NCBI GenBank assembly: GCA_913020295.1
Contig: CAJWAA010000007.1
Location: forward strand, 43,178 to 107,177
Length of the DNA: 64,000 bases
Reading direction: 5' to 3'
Origin: an uncultured Flavobacteriaceae bacterium
Lineage (GTDB): Bacteria; Bacteroidota; Bacteroidia; Flavobacteriales; Flavobacteriaceae
Shown here: positions 35,572-45,799 of the stretch, piece after piece
Layout of the letters: each line of letters begins with the position of its first letter
Position numbering within the stretch: the stretch's first letter is position 1
Notes under the pieces: generated by a model
Told to the model about the DNA's origin: nothing
What the model saw: only the letters and a program-made list of their open reading frames with translations
Databases searched by the model: none
Position numbers and translations under genes: made by a program

Positions 35572-37785
35572 TTATTTCTTCTCCAGAATTTTAAGAAGTT
35601 CCTCTGCAAAGGCTAAAATTTGCTTTATTTCTTGGATGCTTGCCAATCGTTCTTTAGTTCGAATCAAGAGACTATCCCCATTGGATTCGAGGTAGTAAGC
35701 TGGATGGCTTTCAAAGAAGTAAATAAGATTACCAGTAAAAAAAGCACGAATGGCTTTTTCATCTTCACCCCTTAGATAAAATCTTTTTGAGAAATCAGGG
35801 TACTCTTTAAAATCAATATCTTTTAAACCGGATAATTGCAGTATGTTAGTCATAAAGTTCTCCTTGTCCAAGGCAAAAATAGGCATTTTCTTAGGCCCCT
35901 TGATTTGCAAAAAGGTCGACCTCAGATCTTCTTTAGCGATAAAAGCTCCCTCACTATATGATAGATCAAACAACAAGAAATCTTTGTTTCTACTTTCTAA
36001 ATTGTTATAACGAAAGTTAATCCATTTAGTTTTGAAGTACAGAAAATGCTCAAGCTCTCCGTAATTTGATATTGGATCAGGAAGGTAATTCCAATCTAAA
36101 ATATTAGATAATTTTTGCAAAAGCTTTTGTCTTTTGGTTAACGAAATTTGGAAATTTAAAAGAGATGATTCGGGAAGACTTTTGCGGATTGCAAACGGAT
36201 GTTCTGTCTTGGCTTCGTGAACGTCAAGCCCTATTATTTCAAAAAAACCGCCTTGACGAGAAAAGCTTCGATTGTAATCGTTTAGCCCCTCCATGACTGT
36301 GTGATCGACAAATTCACAAAGAGAAAAATCGATAATAGCGTGTGCGTTGGGAGGAATTTCATCAAGCTTGGCTTTTAGTTTAAAAAAGTTTAAAAAACTA
36401 CAAAAATTCTTAACACTGACATAATAATTACCCGTTTCCTCTTCCAAGTACATCAATACGTTGGGTTTAAGCCAATTACGAGAGAACAAAACCAAGCTTT
36501 TATTGAGTATGATGTGTACCAAAATTGTGGCTATAATACCCAAAAGTATTCCGGTGGTAAGACTGGTCATTAGAGTTGATACCAAGGTTGTTAGAAAAAT
36601 AATGGCTTGCTCTTTTCCAATTTTATATATACGGAATAAGTTTTCGGGTGCTGCAAGTCGATACCCTGTATATACCAGTATGGCCGCAAGAGCGGGCATA
36701 GGGATTTTTTGTATTTGTTTGGCAAACAATAAAATAAAAAGAAGCAAAAATGCAGCATGAAAAAAGTTTGCTGAACGATTATTTCCGCCATTGTTTACGT
36801 TCACTGAACTTCTAGCGATGACCGTTACTACATTGAGCCCACCAAAAAACCCACTGACAACGGTTGCAATCCCCAACGCCCTTAGGTCTTTATTGATATT
36901 TGACCGTCTCTTTAGCGGATCAAGCTTATCAACAGCTTTGATACTCAACAAAGATTCAATTACTGCGACAAGCGTGATGGACAGGGTATAGCCCATAAAA
37001 TCAGAGTTTAAAATTTTGCCAAAGTCAGGTCTTGGTAAAGATGCCATCAGGTTATCGGGCAGTGTAATCATAAGGTTAGAACCCAACACCTCAGGAGTTT
37101 TTTGAATTAGATCATAATAATACATCACACCTATGGAGACGATTACCACCCACATTGGGGCAGGGATCAATTGAAAAACAGAATTTCTAATTCTGGTATA
37201 CAGGAACAAAAAGACCAAACCAAGCATCCCTATTGCGGAAGCTAATATAATTTCCTTGGAAGGGTTAATTAATAAATTTTTGATGGAAACTGGTATCATG
37301 ATCAACTGACTGATGGTGTTTCCTTTGACATCTGTAAAACCTAGCATTACATGAAATTGTTTGGCCAAAATGCCTACTCCAATGGCGGCCAACATTCCCT
37401 GTAACGCTGTAGTAGGAAAAAACTCACTTAAAGCACCCAGTCGAAAGACGCCAAAAATAAAAAGAATTAATCCGGACAAAATGATAGCGGCCAGGGTATA
37501 TAGATACCCTTGGTACAAATCTCCCCCTCCCATTCCAACTATTGCTGAGAGAATGACGATGACCAGGCCATTTCCAGGTCCCGTAATGGTGAGGTGTGAA
37601 CCGCCCAATATTGAAACTATTATCCCACCGGCAATCGCTGCAATAATACCTGCAATGGGTGGAGCCTCAGAGGCAATGGCCAATCCCAACCCCAATGGTA
37701 AAGCAATAAGCGAAACGACGAAACCTGAAAAAATATTTTTAGGCAAGCCTCCCAAAAACTGTTTAAAAGGGGTAGCTTTATACAT
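35572..37785 (-). CDS. SulP family anion transporter with STAS-like domain
   Basis: 737 residues. About eleven membrane helices in the N-terminal 450 residues; motif ITGPGNGLVIVILSAIVG and GGLNVVTVIARSSVNVNNGGNNRSANFFHA. The C-terminal cytoplasmic region contains a STAS-like fold (YYVSVKNFCSFLNFFKLKAKLDEIPPNAHAIIDFSLCEFVDHTVMEGLNDY) followed by a 200-residue tail. Likely sulfate, bicarbonate or other anion transport. Its start overlaps the end of the universal stress protein gene by 8 bp. Confidence 0.9.
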   Translation of the reverse strand: MYKATPFKQFLGGLPKNIFSGFVVSLIALPLGLGLAIASEAPPIAGIIAAIAGGIIVSILGGSHLTITGPGNGLVIVILSAIVGMGGGDLYQGYLYTLAAIILSGLILFIFGVFRLGALSEFFPTTALQGMLAAIGVGILAKQFHVMLGFTDVKGNTISQLIMIPVSIKNLLINPSKEIILASAIGMLGLVFLFLYTRIRNSVFQLIPAPMWVVIVSIGVMYYYDLIQKTPEVLGSNLMITLPDNLMASLPRPDFGKILNSDFMGYTLSITLVAVIESLLSIKAVDKLDPLKRRSNINKDLRALGIATVVSGFFGGLNVVTVIARSSVNVNNGGNNRSANFFHAAFLLLFILLFAKQIQKIPMPALAAILVYTGYRLAAPENLFRIYKIGKEQAIIFLTTLVSTLMTSLTTGILLGIIATILVHIILNKSLVLFSRNWLKPNVLMYLEEETGNYYVSVKNFCSFLNFFKLKAKLDEIPPNAHAIIDFSLCEFVDHTVMEGLNDYNRSFSRQGGFFEIIGLDVHEAKTEHPFAIRKSLPESSLLNFQISLTKRQKLLQKLSNILDWNYLPDPISNYGELEHFLYFKTKWINFRYNNLESRNKDFLLFDLSYSEGAFIAKEDLRSTFLQIKGPKKMPIFALDKENFMTNILQLSGLKDIDFKEYPDFSKRFYLRGEDEKAIRAFFTGNLIYFFESHPAYYLESNGDSLLIRTKERLASIQEIKQILAFAEELLKILEKK

Positions 37786-38641
37786 TTCTCCTAGGGTTTA
37801 TGATTAATACATCTGTGGGTAATTCTGCCAAAATATGCTCCAAATCTCTTGTGATTAGTCGGTCAATAAAACCTAGATTTTCCTGTGCATTCATAACTAA
37901 TAAATCGGCACGAACCACTTTAGCATAATGTCCAATTGAGTATCCTCTTCTTCCAAATATACTCTGGGTAGTCCAATTGATGTCAGCGGTAAGTTTAGCA
38001 GGAAGTTTTTTTACAACGTCTTTTACTCTTGTTTGCTCCCGTCTTCTCAACTTTTCTTTTTTTAAGGTAGCTCGCCTTAAGCTTTTGTCATCATCTACAG
38101 CGACAGCAACCTCTGACGTGCTTATCTCCTCAATTAGTGATATCTTTTTAACTCCCAAAGCTTTAGCAACCAAAAACGAAGACTCTATGGTATCTTTGGT
38201 TTGTGGACTGTCGAAACCATTGACGACAATGTGCTGGCATGGCTTTCTTTCAACAGAGGGTTTTATCAATAACAGAACTGAACACTTAGCCCTTCGGGTA
38301 ATTTTTCTTGCGATCGAACCCAAATAAAACTTTACGACATTTTCTCTCTTTAATGCTCCCAACAGGATTAAATCTACCTTGAACTCTTCACTAGCTTGTA
38401 ATAGTGAGTTTACAGGATTACCCTCTCGCCATTCGATTGTGAACTTTTCTGAATGAATAGGACTTGAGGCAACGATTTCTTTAAATCGAGACTCTTTTTC
38501 TGGGGTTTTACTCCCAACGTGGACAAAGATTAACTCCCCACCAAAATAATGAGCCATTCTTAAGGACTCATAAACATTTGCCTTAAGGTTTGGAGAGAAG
38601 GCAAACCCTACCATTATTTTTTTGAAAGCTACTTTACTCAT
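37778..38641 (-). CDS. Universal stress protein, tandem Usp domains
   Basis: 287 residues. Domain 1 from 1 to about 135 (KKIMVGFAFSPNLKANVYESLRMA... LLGALKRENVVKFYLGSIARKITRRAKCSVLL) has the G-2x-G-9x-G(S/T)-like loop in weakened form. Domain 2 from about 140 to 287. Overlaps the SulP gene by 8 bp, so the two proteins are made together; Usp regulation of an anion transporter is a reasonable inference. Nucleotide binding is uncertain. Confidence 0.85.
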   Translation of the reverse strand: MSKVAFKKIMVGFAFSPNLKANVYESLRMAHYFGGELIFVHVGSKTPEKESRFKEIVASSPIHSEKFTIEWREGNPVNSLLQASEEFKVDLILLGALKRENVVKFYLGSIARKITRRAKCSVLLLIKPSVERKPCQHIVVNGFDSPQTKDTIESSFLVAKALGVKKISLIEEISTSEVAVAVDDDKSLRRATLKKEKLRRREQTRVKDVVKKLPAKLTADINWTTQSIFGRRGYSIGHYAKVVRADLLVMNAQENLGFIDRLITRDLEHILAELPTDVLIINPRRNV

Positions 38642-38912
38642 TTATAGCAATATAAAAATTCGATTTTCACCAACCAAATATTATTAATTGGAGGCTATTA
38701 GTATTTTATCCAATTAGTTTTCTTTTTCCGCCATTCTAACTTAAGGGGCAGTTCCCTCGATGGGTAGCGGTTATTTTTTATTTCTATCAATTGATGATCA
38801 ATTAACATCTATAGAAAATCTTTTTAAAAACATCATATCAAAATTACCCAGGCAAGATAGGCCGAATCAATCAAGTTTAGTGCAAGATCAATAAAAAAGG
38901 AATAGCAAATGC

Positions 38913-40709
38913 TTAATCATTTAATTTTAGTACCGCCATAAAGGCCTGTTGAGGAATTTCTACACTGCCTACTTGGCGCATTTTCTTTTTCCCTTTTTTC
39001 TGCTTTTCGAGCAACTTACGCTTTCGAGTAATGTCTCCCCCATAACATTTTGCGGTAACATCCTTTCGCAGCGCTTTGATGGTTTCTCGAGAAATGATTT
39101 TAGCGCCAATTGCTGCCTGAATAGGGATGTCAAATTGTTGCCTCGGGATCAACCCTCTCAACTTTTCACACATTTTTTTACCTATTAAATACGCATTGTC
39201 GGCGTGAATGAGAGCAGAAAGTGCATCTACGGGATTACTGTTTAGCAATATATCCACCTTTACAAGTTTTGACCGGCGCAATCCAATGGGGGAATAGTCA
39301 AAAGAGGCATAGCCTTTTGAAACTGTCTTTAGGCGGTCGTAGAAATCAAAAACAATTTCTGCCAATGGCAAATCAAAATTTAATTCTACCCTTTCAGTGG
39401 TAAGGTAGGTTTGATTGGTAATTTGACCGCGTTTTTCTATGCAGAGAGACATGACATTCCCTACAAAGTCCGATTTGGTGATAATGGACGCTTTGATATA
39501 AGGTTCCTCAACACGATCCAAAAAAGAGGGATCAGGAAGGTCAGACGGATTGTTTACCATAATAATCTCATTGGGATCTTTTTTGGTATATGCGTGATAA
39601 GATACATTAGGAACAGTTGTTATCACTGTCATGTTGAATTCCCGCTCTAGTCTTTCCTGAATAATCTCTAGATGCAGCATCCCCAAAAATCCACATCGAA
39701 AGCCAAATCCAAGTGCTGTCGAGCTTTCCGGCACAAACACTAATGAAGCATCATTCAATTGCAATTTTTCCATACTGGCGCGTAGCTCCTCATAATCTTC
39801 TGTATCTACTGGATAAATTCCCGCAAAAACCATGGGTTTTACCTCTTCAAAACCTTCGATGATTTCTTGGGTAGGTTTGTCTGCCCCTGTAAGGGTATCT
39901 CCTACTTTTACTTCTTTGGCTTCTTTGACCCCTGTGATGAGGTAACCTACATCACCTGCAGATATGATATTCTTTGGCACTTGTTTAAGCTTTAGCGTAC
40001 CAATTTCATCAGCAAAATAAGTTTTCCCTGTAGCAATAAATTGGATTTTTTGTCCCTTTTTGATCTCACCGTTGACGACTCTAAAGTAAGTTTCCACCCC
40101 ACGAAAAGGGTTGTATACTGAGTCAAAAATTAGTGCCTGTAGGGGAGCATCTACTTTTCCTTTCGGAGGAGGTATGCGTTCGATAATGGCAAGTAAAATA
40201 TCCTCAATTCCAAGTCCAGTTTTGGCGGAGGCGGGAATAATTTCTCCAGCTTTACAACCTAATAAGTCAACAATATCATCGGTGACTTCATCAGGATTGG
40301 CAGAGGGAAGATCTACTTTATTCAAAACCGGAATGATCTCTAAGTCGTTTTCTAAAGCAAGGTAAAGATTGGAAATGGTTTGGGCCTGAATGCTTTGAGC
40401 AGCATCTACTACTAAAAGCGCCCCTTCACAGGCAGCAATGGAACGAGACACTTCATAGGAAAAATCCACATGGCCAGGAGTATCAATCAAATTTAGGATA
40501 TATTGCTTTCCTTGATTTTCATATTCCATTTGGATGGCGTGAGATTTGATGGTAATACCTCTTTCCCTTTCCAAATCCATATTGTCCAATAATTGATCTT
40601 GCTTTTCTCTAGAACTTACCGCACCTGTAAAATCCAACAAACGATCCGCAAGTGTGCTTTTGCCATGGTCGATATGGGCTATTATACAAAAATTTCTAAT
40701 TTGTTTCAT
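38913..40709 (-). CDS. lepA: Elongation factor 4 (LepA)
   Basis: 598 residues from ATG 40709 ([25 protein letters not shown]). GTPase motifs: AHIDHGKST (G1), RERGIT (G2), DTPGHVDF (G3), NKVDLPSA (G4), SAKTGLG (G5). The C-terminal domain ends [24 protein letters not shown]. Ribosomal GTPase that back-translocates stalled ribosomes. The longer start MEEENAL at 40730 is less likely. Confidence 0.97.
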   Translation of the reverse strand: MKQIRNFCIIAHIDHGKSTLADRLLDFTGAVSSREKQDQLLDNMDLERERGITIKSHAIQMEYENQGKQYILNLIDTPGHVDFSYEVSRSIAACEGALLVVDAAQSIQAQTISNLYLALENDLEIIPVLNKVDLPSANPDEVTDDIVDLLGCKAGEIIPASAKTGLGIEDILLAIIERIPPPKGKVDAPLQALIFDSVYNPFRGVETYFRVVNGEIKKGQKIQFIATGKTYFADEIGTLKLKQVPKNIISAGDVGYLITGVKEAKEVKVGDTLTGADKPTQEIIEGFEEVKPMVFAGIYPVDTEDYEELRASMEKLQLNDASLVFVPESSTALGFGFRCGFLGMLHLEIIQERLEREFNMTVITTVPNVSYHAYTKKDPNEIIMVNNPSDLPDPSFLDRVEEPYIKASIITKSDFVGNVMSLCIEKRGQITNQTYLTTERVELNFDLPLAEIVFDFYDRLKTVSKGYASFDYSPIGLRRSKLVKVDILLNSNPVDALSALIHADNAYLIGKKMCEKLRGLIPRQQFDIPIQAAIGAKIISRETIKALRKDVTAKCYGGDITRKRKLLEKQKKGKKKMRQVGSVEIPQQAFMAVLKLND

Positions 40710-40808
40710 CAGGGCATTTTCCTCTTCCATAACAAAGATACTTATTTTGAATGCTTGGTTTTTTGTTTGGCCTAGAAAAGTTAATTTTAGGTAAAAATTT
40801 ATACTATA

Positions 40809-41678
40809 ATGAGAGTCTTATCGAAAGTAATGCAAATACTTTTGGCCGTGACGTTTATTTTTTCTGCTTATACAAAAGCTGTAGGCCCAGGTTTTTTTGA
40901 AATTACCTTAATGGATCAGGGTTTGGCACCAAGTAGGGTTTTGGCCGGTCATATGGCTCGGTTTTTTATTGGCTTGGAATTCGCTTTGGGTTTCTTAATG
41001 CTTCTGCCTTTTTACGTTAAGCAATTGATGCAATTTACCTTTTTATTGTTGGGGGGCTTCACGGTTCATCTAATTTATTTATGGGCTATTGGAGATACCG
41101 AAAACTGTGGTTGTTTTGGCGAGATGATTTCCATGACACCAGAGCAATCTATCCTTAAGAATTTAGTAATGATATTAGTTGCTTTTGTGGTATACAAAAC
41201 AACACAAATCAGACAGATTTCAAAAGTTATTCCTTTGGGTTTTACAGGGGCAACCATCCTTAGTATGTGGATGTTTTTACCGATGCCTAATCACGAGAAT
41301 TTCCCTTTTGAGACCTTTACTCAATTTGAACCAAAAGGAAGAGTTGACCTTTCCTCTGGTGAAAAGTTGATCGCAATTTTCAATTTGGATTGTGAACATT
41401 GTCAGGAGGCTGCCACAGAGTTGGGAGAACTTAATAGGCAACATGAGGACTTTCCAGAGCTATATGTGCTTTTTTATAAAGAAGGTTCCTCCACCGTTGA
41501 GCGCTTTGAAAGCATTACACGATCATCTTTTTCCCATGCCATTATCGGTGTCAACTCCTTTTTTGATTTAATTGGCGACTCTCCACCGAGGATATATTAT
41601 CTAAAAAATGGAAATGTAGCCGAAATTTGGGATACAGACTTTTCCCAAAACATTTTAAATACTTTTGAGTTAGAATAG
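40809..41678 (+). CDS. DoxX/MauE-like membrane protein fused to thioredoxin-like domain
   Basis: 289 residues. Four membrane helices in the first 150 residues ([42 protein letters not shown] loop) are typical of DoxX/MauE. Then a periplasmic domain of the thioredoxin type with Cys 195 and Cys 198 ([10 protein letters not shown]). The family is annotated in Bacteroidota as a BT_3928-type protein. Probably moves reducing power or forms disulfides across the membrane (inference). Precedes dusB on the same strand. Confidence 0.85.
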   Translation: MRVLSKVMQILLAVTFIFSAYTKAVGPGFFEITLMDQGLAPSRVLAGHMARFFIGLEFALGFLMLLPFYVKQLMQFTFLLLGGFTVHLIYLWAIGDTENCGCFGEMISMTPEQSILKNLVMILVAFVVYKTTQIRQISKVIPLGFTGATILSMWMFLPMPNHENFPFETFTQFEPKGRVDLSSGEKLIAIFNLDCEHCQEAATELGELNRQHEDFPELYVLFYKEGSSTVERFESITRSSFSHAIIGVNSFFDLIGDSPPRIYYLKNGNVAEIWDTDFSQNILNTFELE

Positions 41679-41725
41679 TAGCCTGATATCGGAAATGATT
41701 TCGCTACTTTTGTTAAAAATTTAAA

Positions 41726-42718
41726 GTGGTCAAAATTGGCGACATAACGTTAGGAAATTTCCCTTTACTGTTGGCTCCTATGGAGGACGTAAGTGACCCA
41801 CCTTTCCGTGCTTTGTGTAAGGAAAATGGTGCAGATGTGGTTTATACCGAGTTTATTTCCAGTGAGGGATTGATCCGTGATGCTGCAAAAAGCGTTCAGA
41901 AATTAGACATTTATGAAAAAGAGCGTCCAGTGGGGATACAAATTTTTGGAGCCAATTTAGACTCCATGTTAAGCTCTGTTGATATTGTCGAGGCATCTGA
42001 GCCCGATATCATTGACATCAACTTTGGTTGTCCTGTAAAAAAGGTAGTTAGCAAAGGGGCCGGAGCAGGAATTTTAAGAGATATTCCGATGATGGTAAAA
42101 TTAACGGCCGAAATGGTTAAACGTACTTCTTTACCTTTGACCGTCAAAACGCGTTTGGGCTGGGATCACGACTCTATTAAGATTGTGGAGGTAGCAGAGC
42201 GATTGCAAGATGTTGGGGCCAAAGCTATTTCTATTCACGGTAGGACTCGCGCTCAAATGTACAAGGGCGAAGCTAATTGGAGTCCGATCGCTAAGGTTAA
42301 GAACAATCCCAGAATGTATATTCCTGTTTTTGGAAACGGAGATGTGGATAGCCCCGAGCGGGCTATGGAGATGCGTGACCGATATGGTTTAGACGGCGCT
42401 ATGATTGGTAGAGCCAGTATTGGTAATCCATGGTTTTTTAATAATGTAAAACACTACTTTGATCGTGGAGTTCACTCTGATCCCCCCACCCTCAAAGATC
42501 GGGTTGAGGTGGCCAAAAGGCACCTGGAGATGTCTATTGCTTGGAAAGGTGAAATATTAGGTGTTTTGGAGACTCGACGTCACTATACCAATTATTTTAA
42601 GGGTATTCCGAATTTCAAACCCTACAGAACTTCTATGGTAACAGCCAATGATCCTAAAGAGGTATTCGATATCTTCAATAGGATTTTGGAAGAAGTTGCA
42701 GAACCGGCCTGGGTTTAA
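41726..42718 (+). CDS. dusB: tRNA-dihydrouridine synthase
   Basis: 330 residues from GTG 41726. FMN TIM barrel: LLAPMEDVSDPPFRALCKENGADVVYTEFISSEGL, DINFGCPVKKVVSKGAGAGILRD (catalytic Cys), VKTRLGWDHD, AISIHGRTRAQMYKGEANW and GNGDVDSPERAMEM. The DusB-type GCP-VKK motif is clear. Reduces uridines in the D-loop. The convergent permease ends 2 bp away. Confidence 0.95.
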   Translation: MVKIGDITLGNFPLLLAPMEDVSDPPFRALCKENGADVVYTEFISSEGLIRDAAKSVQKLDIYEKERPVGIQIFGANLDSMLSSVDIVEASEPDIIDINFGCPVKKVVSKGAGAGILRDIPMMVKLTAEMVKRTSLPLTVKTRLGWDHDSIKIVEVAERLQDVGAKAISIHGRTRAQMYKGEANWSPIAKVKNNPRMYIPVFGNGDVDSPERAMEMRDRYGLDGAMIGRASIGNPWFFNNVKHYFDRGVHSDPPTLKDRVEVAKRHLEMSIAWKGEILGVLETRRHYTNYFKGIPNFKPYRTSMVTANDPKEVFDIFNRILEEVAEPAWV

Positions 42719-42719
42719 T

Positions 42720-43907
42720 CTATCGATTTGCCCCTCGACTTGCCCATGCCGATGCTAAACTACCTAGCAAAATAAGTGTTCCCATTACAATAAGAATATT
42801 TTCAAATTCCCATTTTACGGGATAAGCCAAAGAAGTTCCAGGAATATTAATGAAGGGGTCCCATTGTTGAATCAAGATCACAACAGAAGATAATACCAGA
42901 CCGATTATTCCACCAAATAAGACGATCATCATGCCTAAGAGGAAAAAGATTTGACCTAACTGATGTTGGGTAATCCCCATAGCTTTGAATATATTCATCT
43001 GTGGTTTTTTATCCAAAATCATCATCACCAAAGCGCCTACTACATTAAAAAGAGCAACGATCAGTACTAAAGTAAAGATGAGATAGATAGCCAAATGTTC
43101 AGTATTTAGCATTTTATATAGTGCAGTGTTGATTTGGGTTCTGTCTTTGATTTCAACCGAGTTTCCCATTATTTTTTGAATTTTCTTTTTTAAAACTTTG
43201 GAATTGGCTTTAGGAGAGGCTTTTATTTCAATGGATGAGAAAACATTTTGTGGGTACTGCAAAAGGTCTCGGGCAAAATCCAAAGTACTGAAAATGTATT
43301 TTTGATCAATGTCTTCACTGATTTGATACAGACCTATAGTAACGGCCTGTTGGGTATGAAAAGGGTTTTGTCTTAAGGAGCTGTTTAAATTTTTTCGGGG
43401 AATGCTAATGTTGAGAAAAGATCCATAGTCGTATACTCCGAGGTTCATATCAGCACCAATTCCATAGCCTGCAACAATAGCATTGGATTCGGGCACCAAC
43501 CATTCTCCGACAGATACCAGGGAATCTGCAGGAATGACGTTAAGGTAATCCAACCCTACTCCTTTGAGATGAGCAACTTGGGTTTTTTCCTTAAACGATA
43601 GAAAAACTTTTTCCTCCAGAATTGGACTGAAGGCTTTTATATCATCAACTTTTTCTAGTCGATGGATTTTGCTGCTGTCTAGGGAAATGGTCTTTCCAAG
43701 TTTAGGAATTATCCGAAAGTCGGGGTCAAAAATATTTGAGAAAGACAGCCCGAAATCTTTGAGTCCCGAAAAGGCACTTAATACAATCATTAGAGCTGAG
43801 GTAGCCACTATGATAACAAGAAGAGCTATGGAGTTGATTCTGTTGATTACTGTTTGTCCACTTTTAGAAAAAAAATAACGCCATGCGATTTTGAGAACAA
43901 CAGACAT
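42720..43907 (-). CDS. FtsX/LolC-type ABC transporter permease
   Basis: 395 residues. One N-terminal helix (17-48), a periplasmic domain of about 220 residues, then three helices at the C-terminus (LIFTLVLIVALFNVVGALVMMILDKKPQMNIFKAMGITQHQLGQIFFLLG and so on). The segment KPQMNIFKAMGITQ is the MacB/FtsX coupling motif. LolC/E-like lipoprotein release is most likely. No ATPase gene is nearby. The 3' neighbour on the same strand is rbfA. Confidence 0.88.
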   Translation of the reverse strand: MSVVLKIAWRYFFSKSGQTVINRINSIALLVIIVATSALMIVLSAFSGLKDFGLSFSNIFDPDFRIIPKLGKTISLDSSKIHRLEKVDDIKAFSPILEEKVFLSFKEKTQVAHLKGVGLDYLNVIPADSLVSVGEWLVPESNAIVAGYGIGADMNLGVYDYGSFLNISIPRKNLNSSLRQNPFHTQQAVTIGLYQISEDIDQKYIFSTLDFARDLLQYPQNVFSSIEIKASPKANSKVLKKKIQKIMGNSVEIKDRTQINTALYKMLNTEHLAIYLIFTLVLIVALFNVVGALVMMILDKKPQMNIFKAMGITQHQLGQIFFLLGMMIVLFGGIIGLVLSSVVILIQQWDPFINIPGTSLAYPVKWEFENILIVMGTLILLGSLASAWASRGANR

Positions 43908-43909
43908 CT

Positions 43910-44311
43910 TTACTTTTTTTGTCTTTTATTGACATCGCTTATATCTTCAATGGGATTCTGAGGTTGATTCAAGGCTTTTTCTATTGCATTTACATAATCT
44001 AGAGAGTCATCGATAAAGAACGAAAATTCTGGCATACGTCGCAGCTGGTTTTTCATTCTTTGCGACATGTCATGCCTGATGTGAGTGCTATTTTCTCTAA
44101 TACCTTTTAGGCAGCTATCAGCTTTGGCATGTGGGAAAATACTAAGGTAAACTTTGGCTAAAGACATATCTATAGTTACGTTGACCTTGGTGATGGAAAG
44201 CACAAGGTTGGAAGCCCCCTGGTTTCTAATGGCGCCTTGGAGCATGGCGGCCAGCTCTTTTTGTATTGCAGCAGCTACTTTTTTTTGCCTCGGTGTTTCT
44301 TCAATCCCCAT
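43910..44311 (-). CDS. rbfA: 30S ribosome-binding factor A
   Basis: 133 residues from ATG 44311 (MGIEETPRQKKVAAAIQKELAAML). KH-like fold: LVLSITKVNVTIDMSLAKVYLSIFP and LRRMPEFSFFIDDSLDYVNAIEKAL. Needed for 16S rRNA maturation of the 30S subunit. The permease follows 2 bp downstream, so the pair is co-transcribed. The frame from TTG 44320 is not needed. Confidence 0.94.
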   Translation of the reverse strand: MGIEETPRQKKVAAAIQKELAAMLQGAIRNQGASNLVLSITKVNVTIDMSLAKVYLSIFPHAKADSCLKGIRENSTHIRHDMSQRMKNQLRRMPEFSFFIDDSLDYVNAIEKALNQPQNPIEDISDVNKRQKK

Positions 44312-44359
44312 AATCAACAAAAGTAGGCATTCCTGTCGATAATTATTATTTTTGTCATC

Positions 44360-44884
44360 ATGAGAAAAAGCATTACAAACTCATTATTAGTTATTCTTAT
44401 TGCTTTTAGCTTAACAATTGGTTTTGCTCAGAAAGACACAGAATTGATGCGTATGCTGATCTTTGAAAAAACTAACGCACTTCGTGCGGAAAAGGGTTTA
44501 CCCGAATTGAAACCCTTAGATTCCCTGATGGATTTGGCCCAGATGCATAGTGAGAACATGGTCAAACACAACTTTTACGCTCATGTAGATCATTTGGGAC
44601 AAAACCCTATTCAACGTGCTGAAAAATACAATATCAAGGCTTGGGTTAAGAATGGAAATCAATTTACCGGCATCGCTGAAAATATCGCTCAAACCCCTTG
44701 GTTTGAAAATGTAAGAGGATGTGGAGACACTCAAACGGCAGAAAACTTAGCTCAATGTATGGTAACAGGTTGGAGGAACAGTTCTCCACATTATAAAAAT
44801 ATCTTGGGGGATTATACCCATTTGGGAGTCGGATTGTATTTTGATGAAAATGGGATGGGTTTTGGCACCCAAAACTTTCGATAA
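44360..44884 (+). CDS. CAP (SCP/PR1) domain protein, secreted
   Basis: 174 residues: a signal peptide (LLVILIAFSLTIGFAQ) then a CAP fold with MHSENMVKHNFYAHVDHLGQNPIQRAEK, TGIAENIAQTP, CMVTGWRNSSPHYKNILGDYTHLGVG. The His/Glu pair of the CAP cavity is present. Function in bacteria is usually unknown. A TATTTTTG box at 44347-44354 lies only 5 nt before the ATG, which would fit a nearly leaderless transcript, but no -33 TTG is found. Confidence 0.88.
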   Translation: MRKSITNSLLVILIAFSLTIGFAQKDTELMRMLIFEKTNALRAEKGLPELKPLDSLMDLAQMHSENMVKHNFYAHVDHLGQNPIQRAEKYNIKAWVKNGNQFTGIAENIAQTPWFENVRGCGDTQTAENLAQCMVTGWRNSSPHYKNILGDYTHLGVGLYFDENGMGFGTQNFR

Positions 44885-44885
44885 C

Positions 44886-45287
44886 TTACCACTTCACGTA
44901 TTCCCATTTGTATTCGGAGCTGAGTCGGTATGCCCCTAAGAATTTTTTCTTCCATTGATCTGGAGCAATAAGTGACAAATAATTCTCTTGATCACCCTCG
45001 TAGAGGAAATAGGTTTCCCCAACTACTGGTTCGAATTTAAACCTTGCGGTGTAAACTTTTTGGGTATCACTGGCGGTTTTTACAAAATCTTTGATTTTAC
45101 CCTTCAACTCCTCAAGTTCCGATTGAAATTGCTTGGATACTTTATCCACACCTTTTTGTTTAAAGGCATCTACGTTAGGAATTTTGATGACAGGTCCGCT
45201 TGCTTGACTAGCATAGGGAAGCAACCGGGCAATGTATTCCTCCTGCACGTCATCCCAAACAATGCTATCTGGTTTTTTCTTTTTCAA
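44886..45287 (-). CDS. DUF2452 family protein
   Basis: 133 residues, hydrophilic, TTG start at 45287 (LKKKKPDSIVWDDVQEEYIARLLPYASQASGP). The C-terminal YFLYEGDQENYLSLIAPDQWKKKFLGAYRLSSEYKWEYV is the conserved end of DUF2452. Function unknown. Convergent with the CAP gene 1 bp away; no hairpin was seen there. An isolated TTATCCACA inside it (45142-45150) is taken as chance. Confidence 0.75.
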   Translation of the reverse strand: MKKKKPDSIVWDDVQEEYIARLLPYASQASGPVIKIPNVDAFKQKGVDKVSKQFQSELEELKGKIKDFVKTASDTQKVYTARFKFEPVVGETYFLYEGDQENYLSLIAPDQWKKKFLGAYRLSSEYKWEYVKW

Positions 45288-45352
45288 TTCAATATTTTTT
45301 TGTAAAGATAGTGAGTTTCAAAACCTTGTAGGTTTTTTGCGCCCAAGGAAGA

Positions 45353-45445
45353 TTATTTATTCATGTCTTTTATAGCCTTGTAGAGCAAAAACACTAAAAA
45401 AACAATGACTGAATAGAGAATGATATTTTGAAGAAAGTAACCCAC
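45353..45445 (-). CDS. Predicted 30-residue single-helix membrane protein
   Basis: Starts at GTG 45445, directly after the TGA of the upstream gene (TGAGTG), and reads VGYFLQNIILYSVIVFLVFL plus LYKAIKDMNK. One hydrophobic helix with a basic C-terminus, the form of many real small membrane proteins. Support is only coupling by adjacency and composition. No Shine-Dalgarno is present, as elsewhere in the window. No family recognised. Confidence 0.35.
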   Translation of the reverse strand: MGYFLQNIILYSVIVFLVFLLYKAIKDMNK

Positions 45446-45799
45446 TCAATTTTTTTTTGTAAACCAAATTCGGGTGACGATCACCTCTTGATCTAGTATC
45501 TTTTTTAAGAACTCTGAAATGTGAACCAGTTCGTATCCTTTTTGCTCATAAATGGAAGAGATGGCCACAACAGATCCTGCAGCATAAACTTTCTGAATAG
45601 GTTGCGGTTCACCAACGTCCTCATAGACAATGGCGCTGTTATTTTCTGTATTAATATCACTGCTGTTAATGGTAAGGATTAATCTAGTTACATCATTTTT
45701 GTGAACCAATTGATTCTTGTGAATAAAATACCCACTCGTCAAGGTAAGAACATAAAATAGACATATAATTAAAATCGACCCCTTGTCAGTAGTATTCAT
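45446..45799 (-). CDS. Membrane-anchored hypothetical protein
   Basis: 117 residues. One N-terminal transmembrane helix (about 10-26, ILIICLFYVLTLTSGYFI), then a short extracytoplasmic domain with acidic and aromatic residues. Ends WFTKKN. No recognised motif. A tiny membrane ORF follows directly downstream, suggesting a two-gene unit. Confidence 0.6.
   Translation of the reverse strand: MNTTDKGSILIICLFYVLTLTSGYFIHKNQLVHKNDVTRLILTINSSDINTENNSAIVYEDVGEPQPIQKVYAAGSVVAISSIYEQKGYELVHISEFLKKILDQEVIVTRIWFTKKN

Noticed and set aside
45142..45150. Perfect TTATCCACA (DnaA box)
   Set aside because: Single copy inside the DUF2452 gene with no neighbours of its kind, so likely chance.
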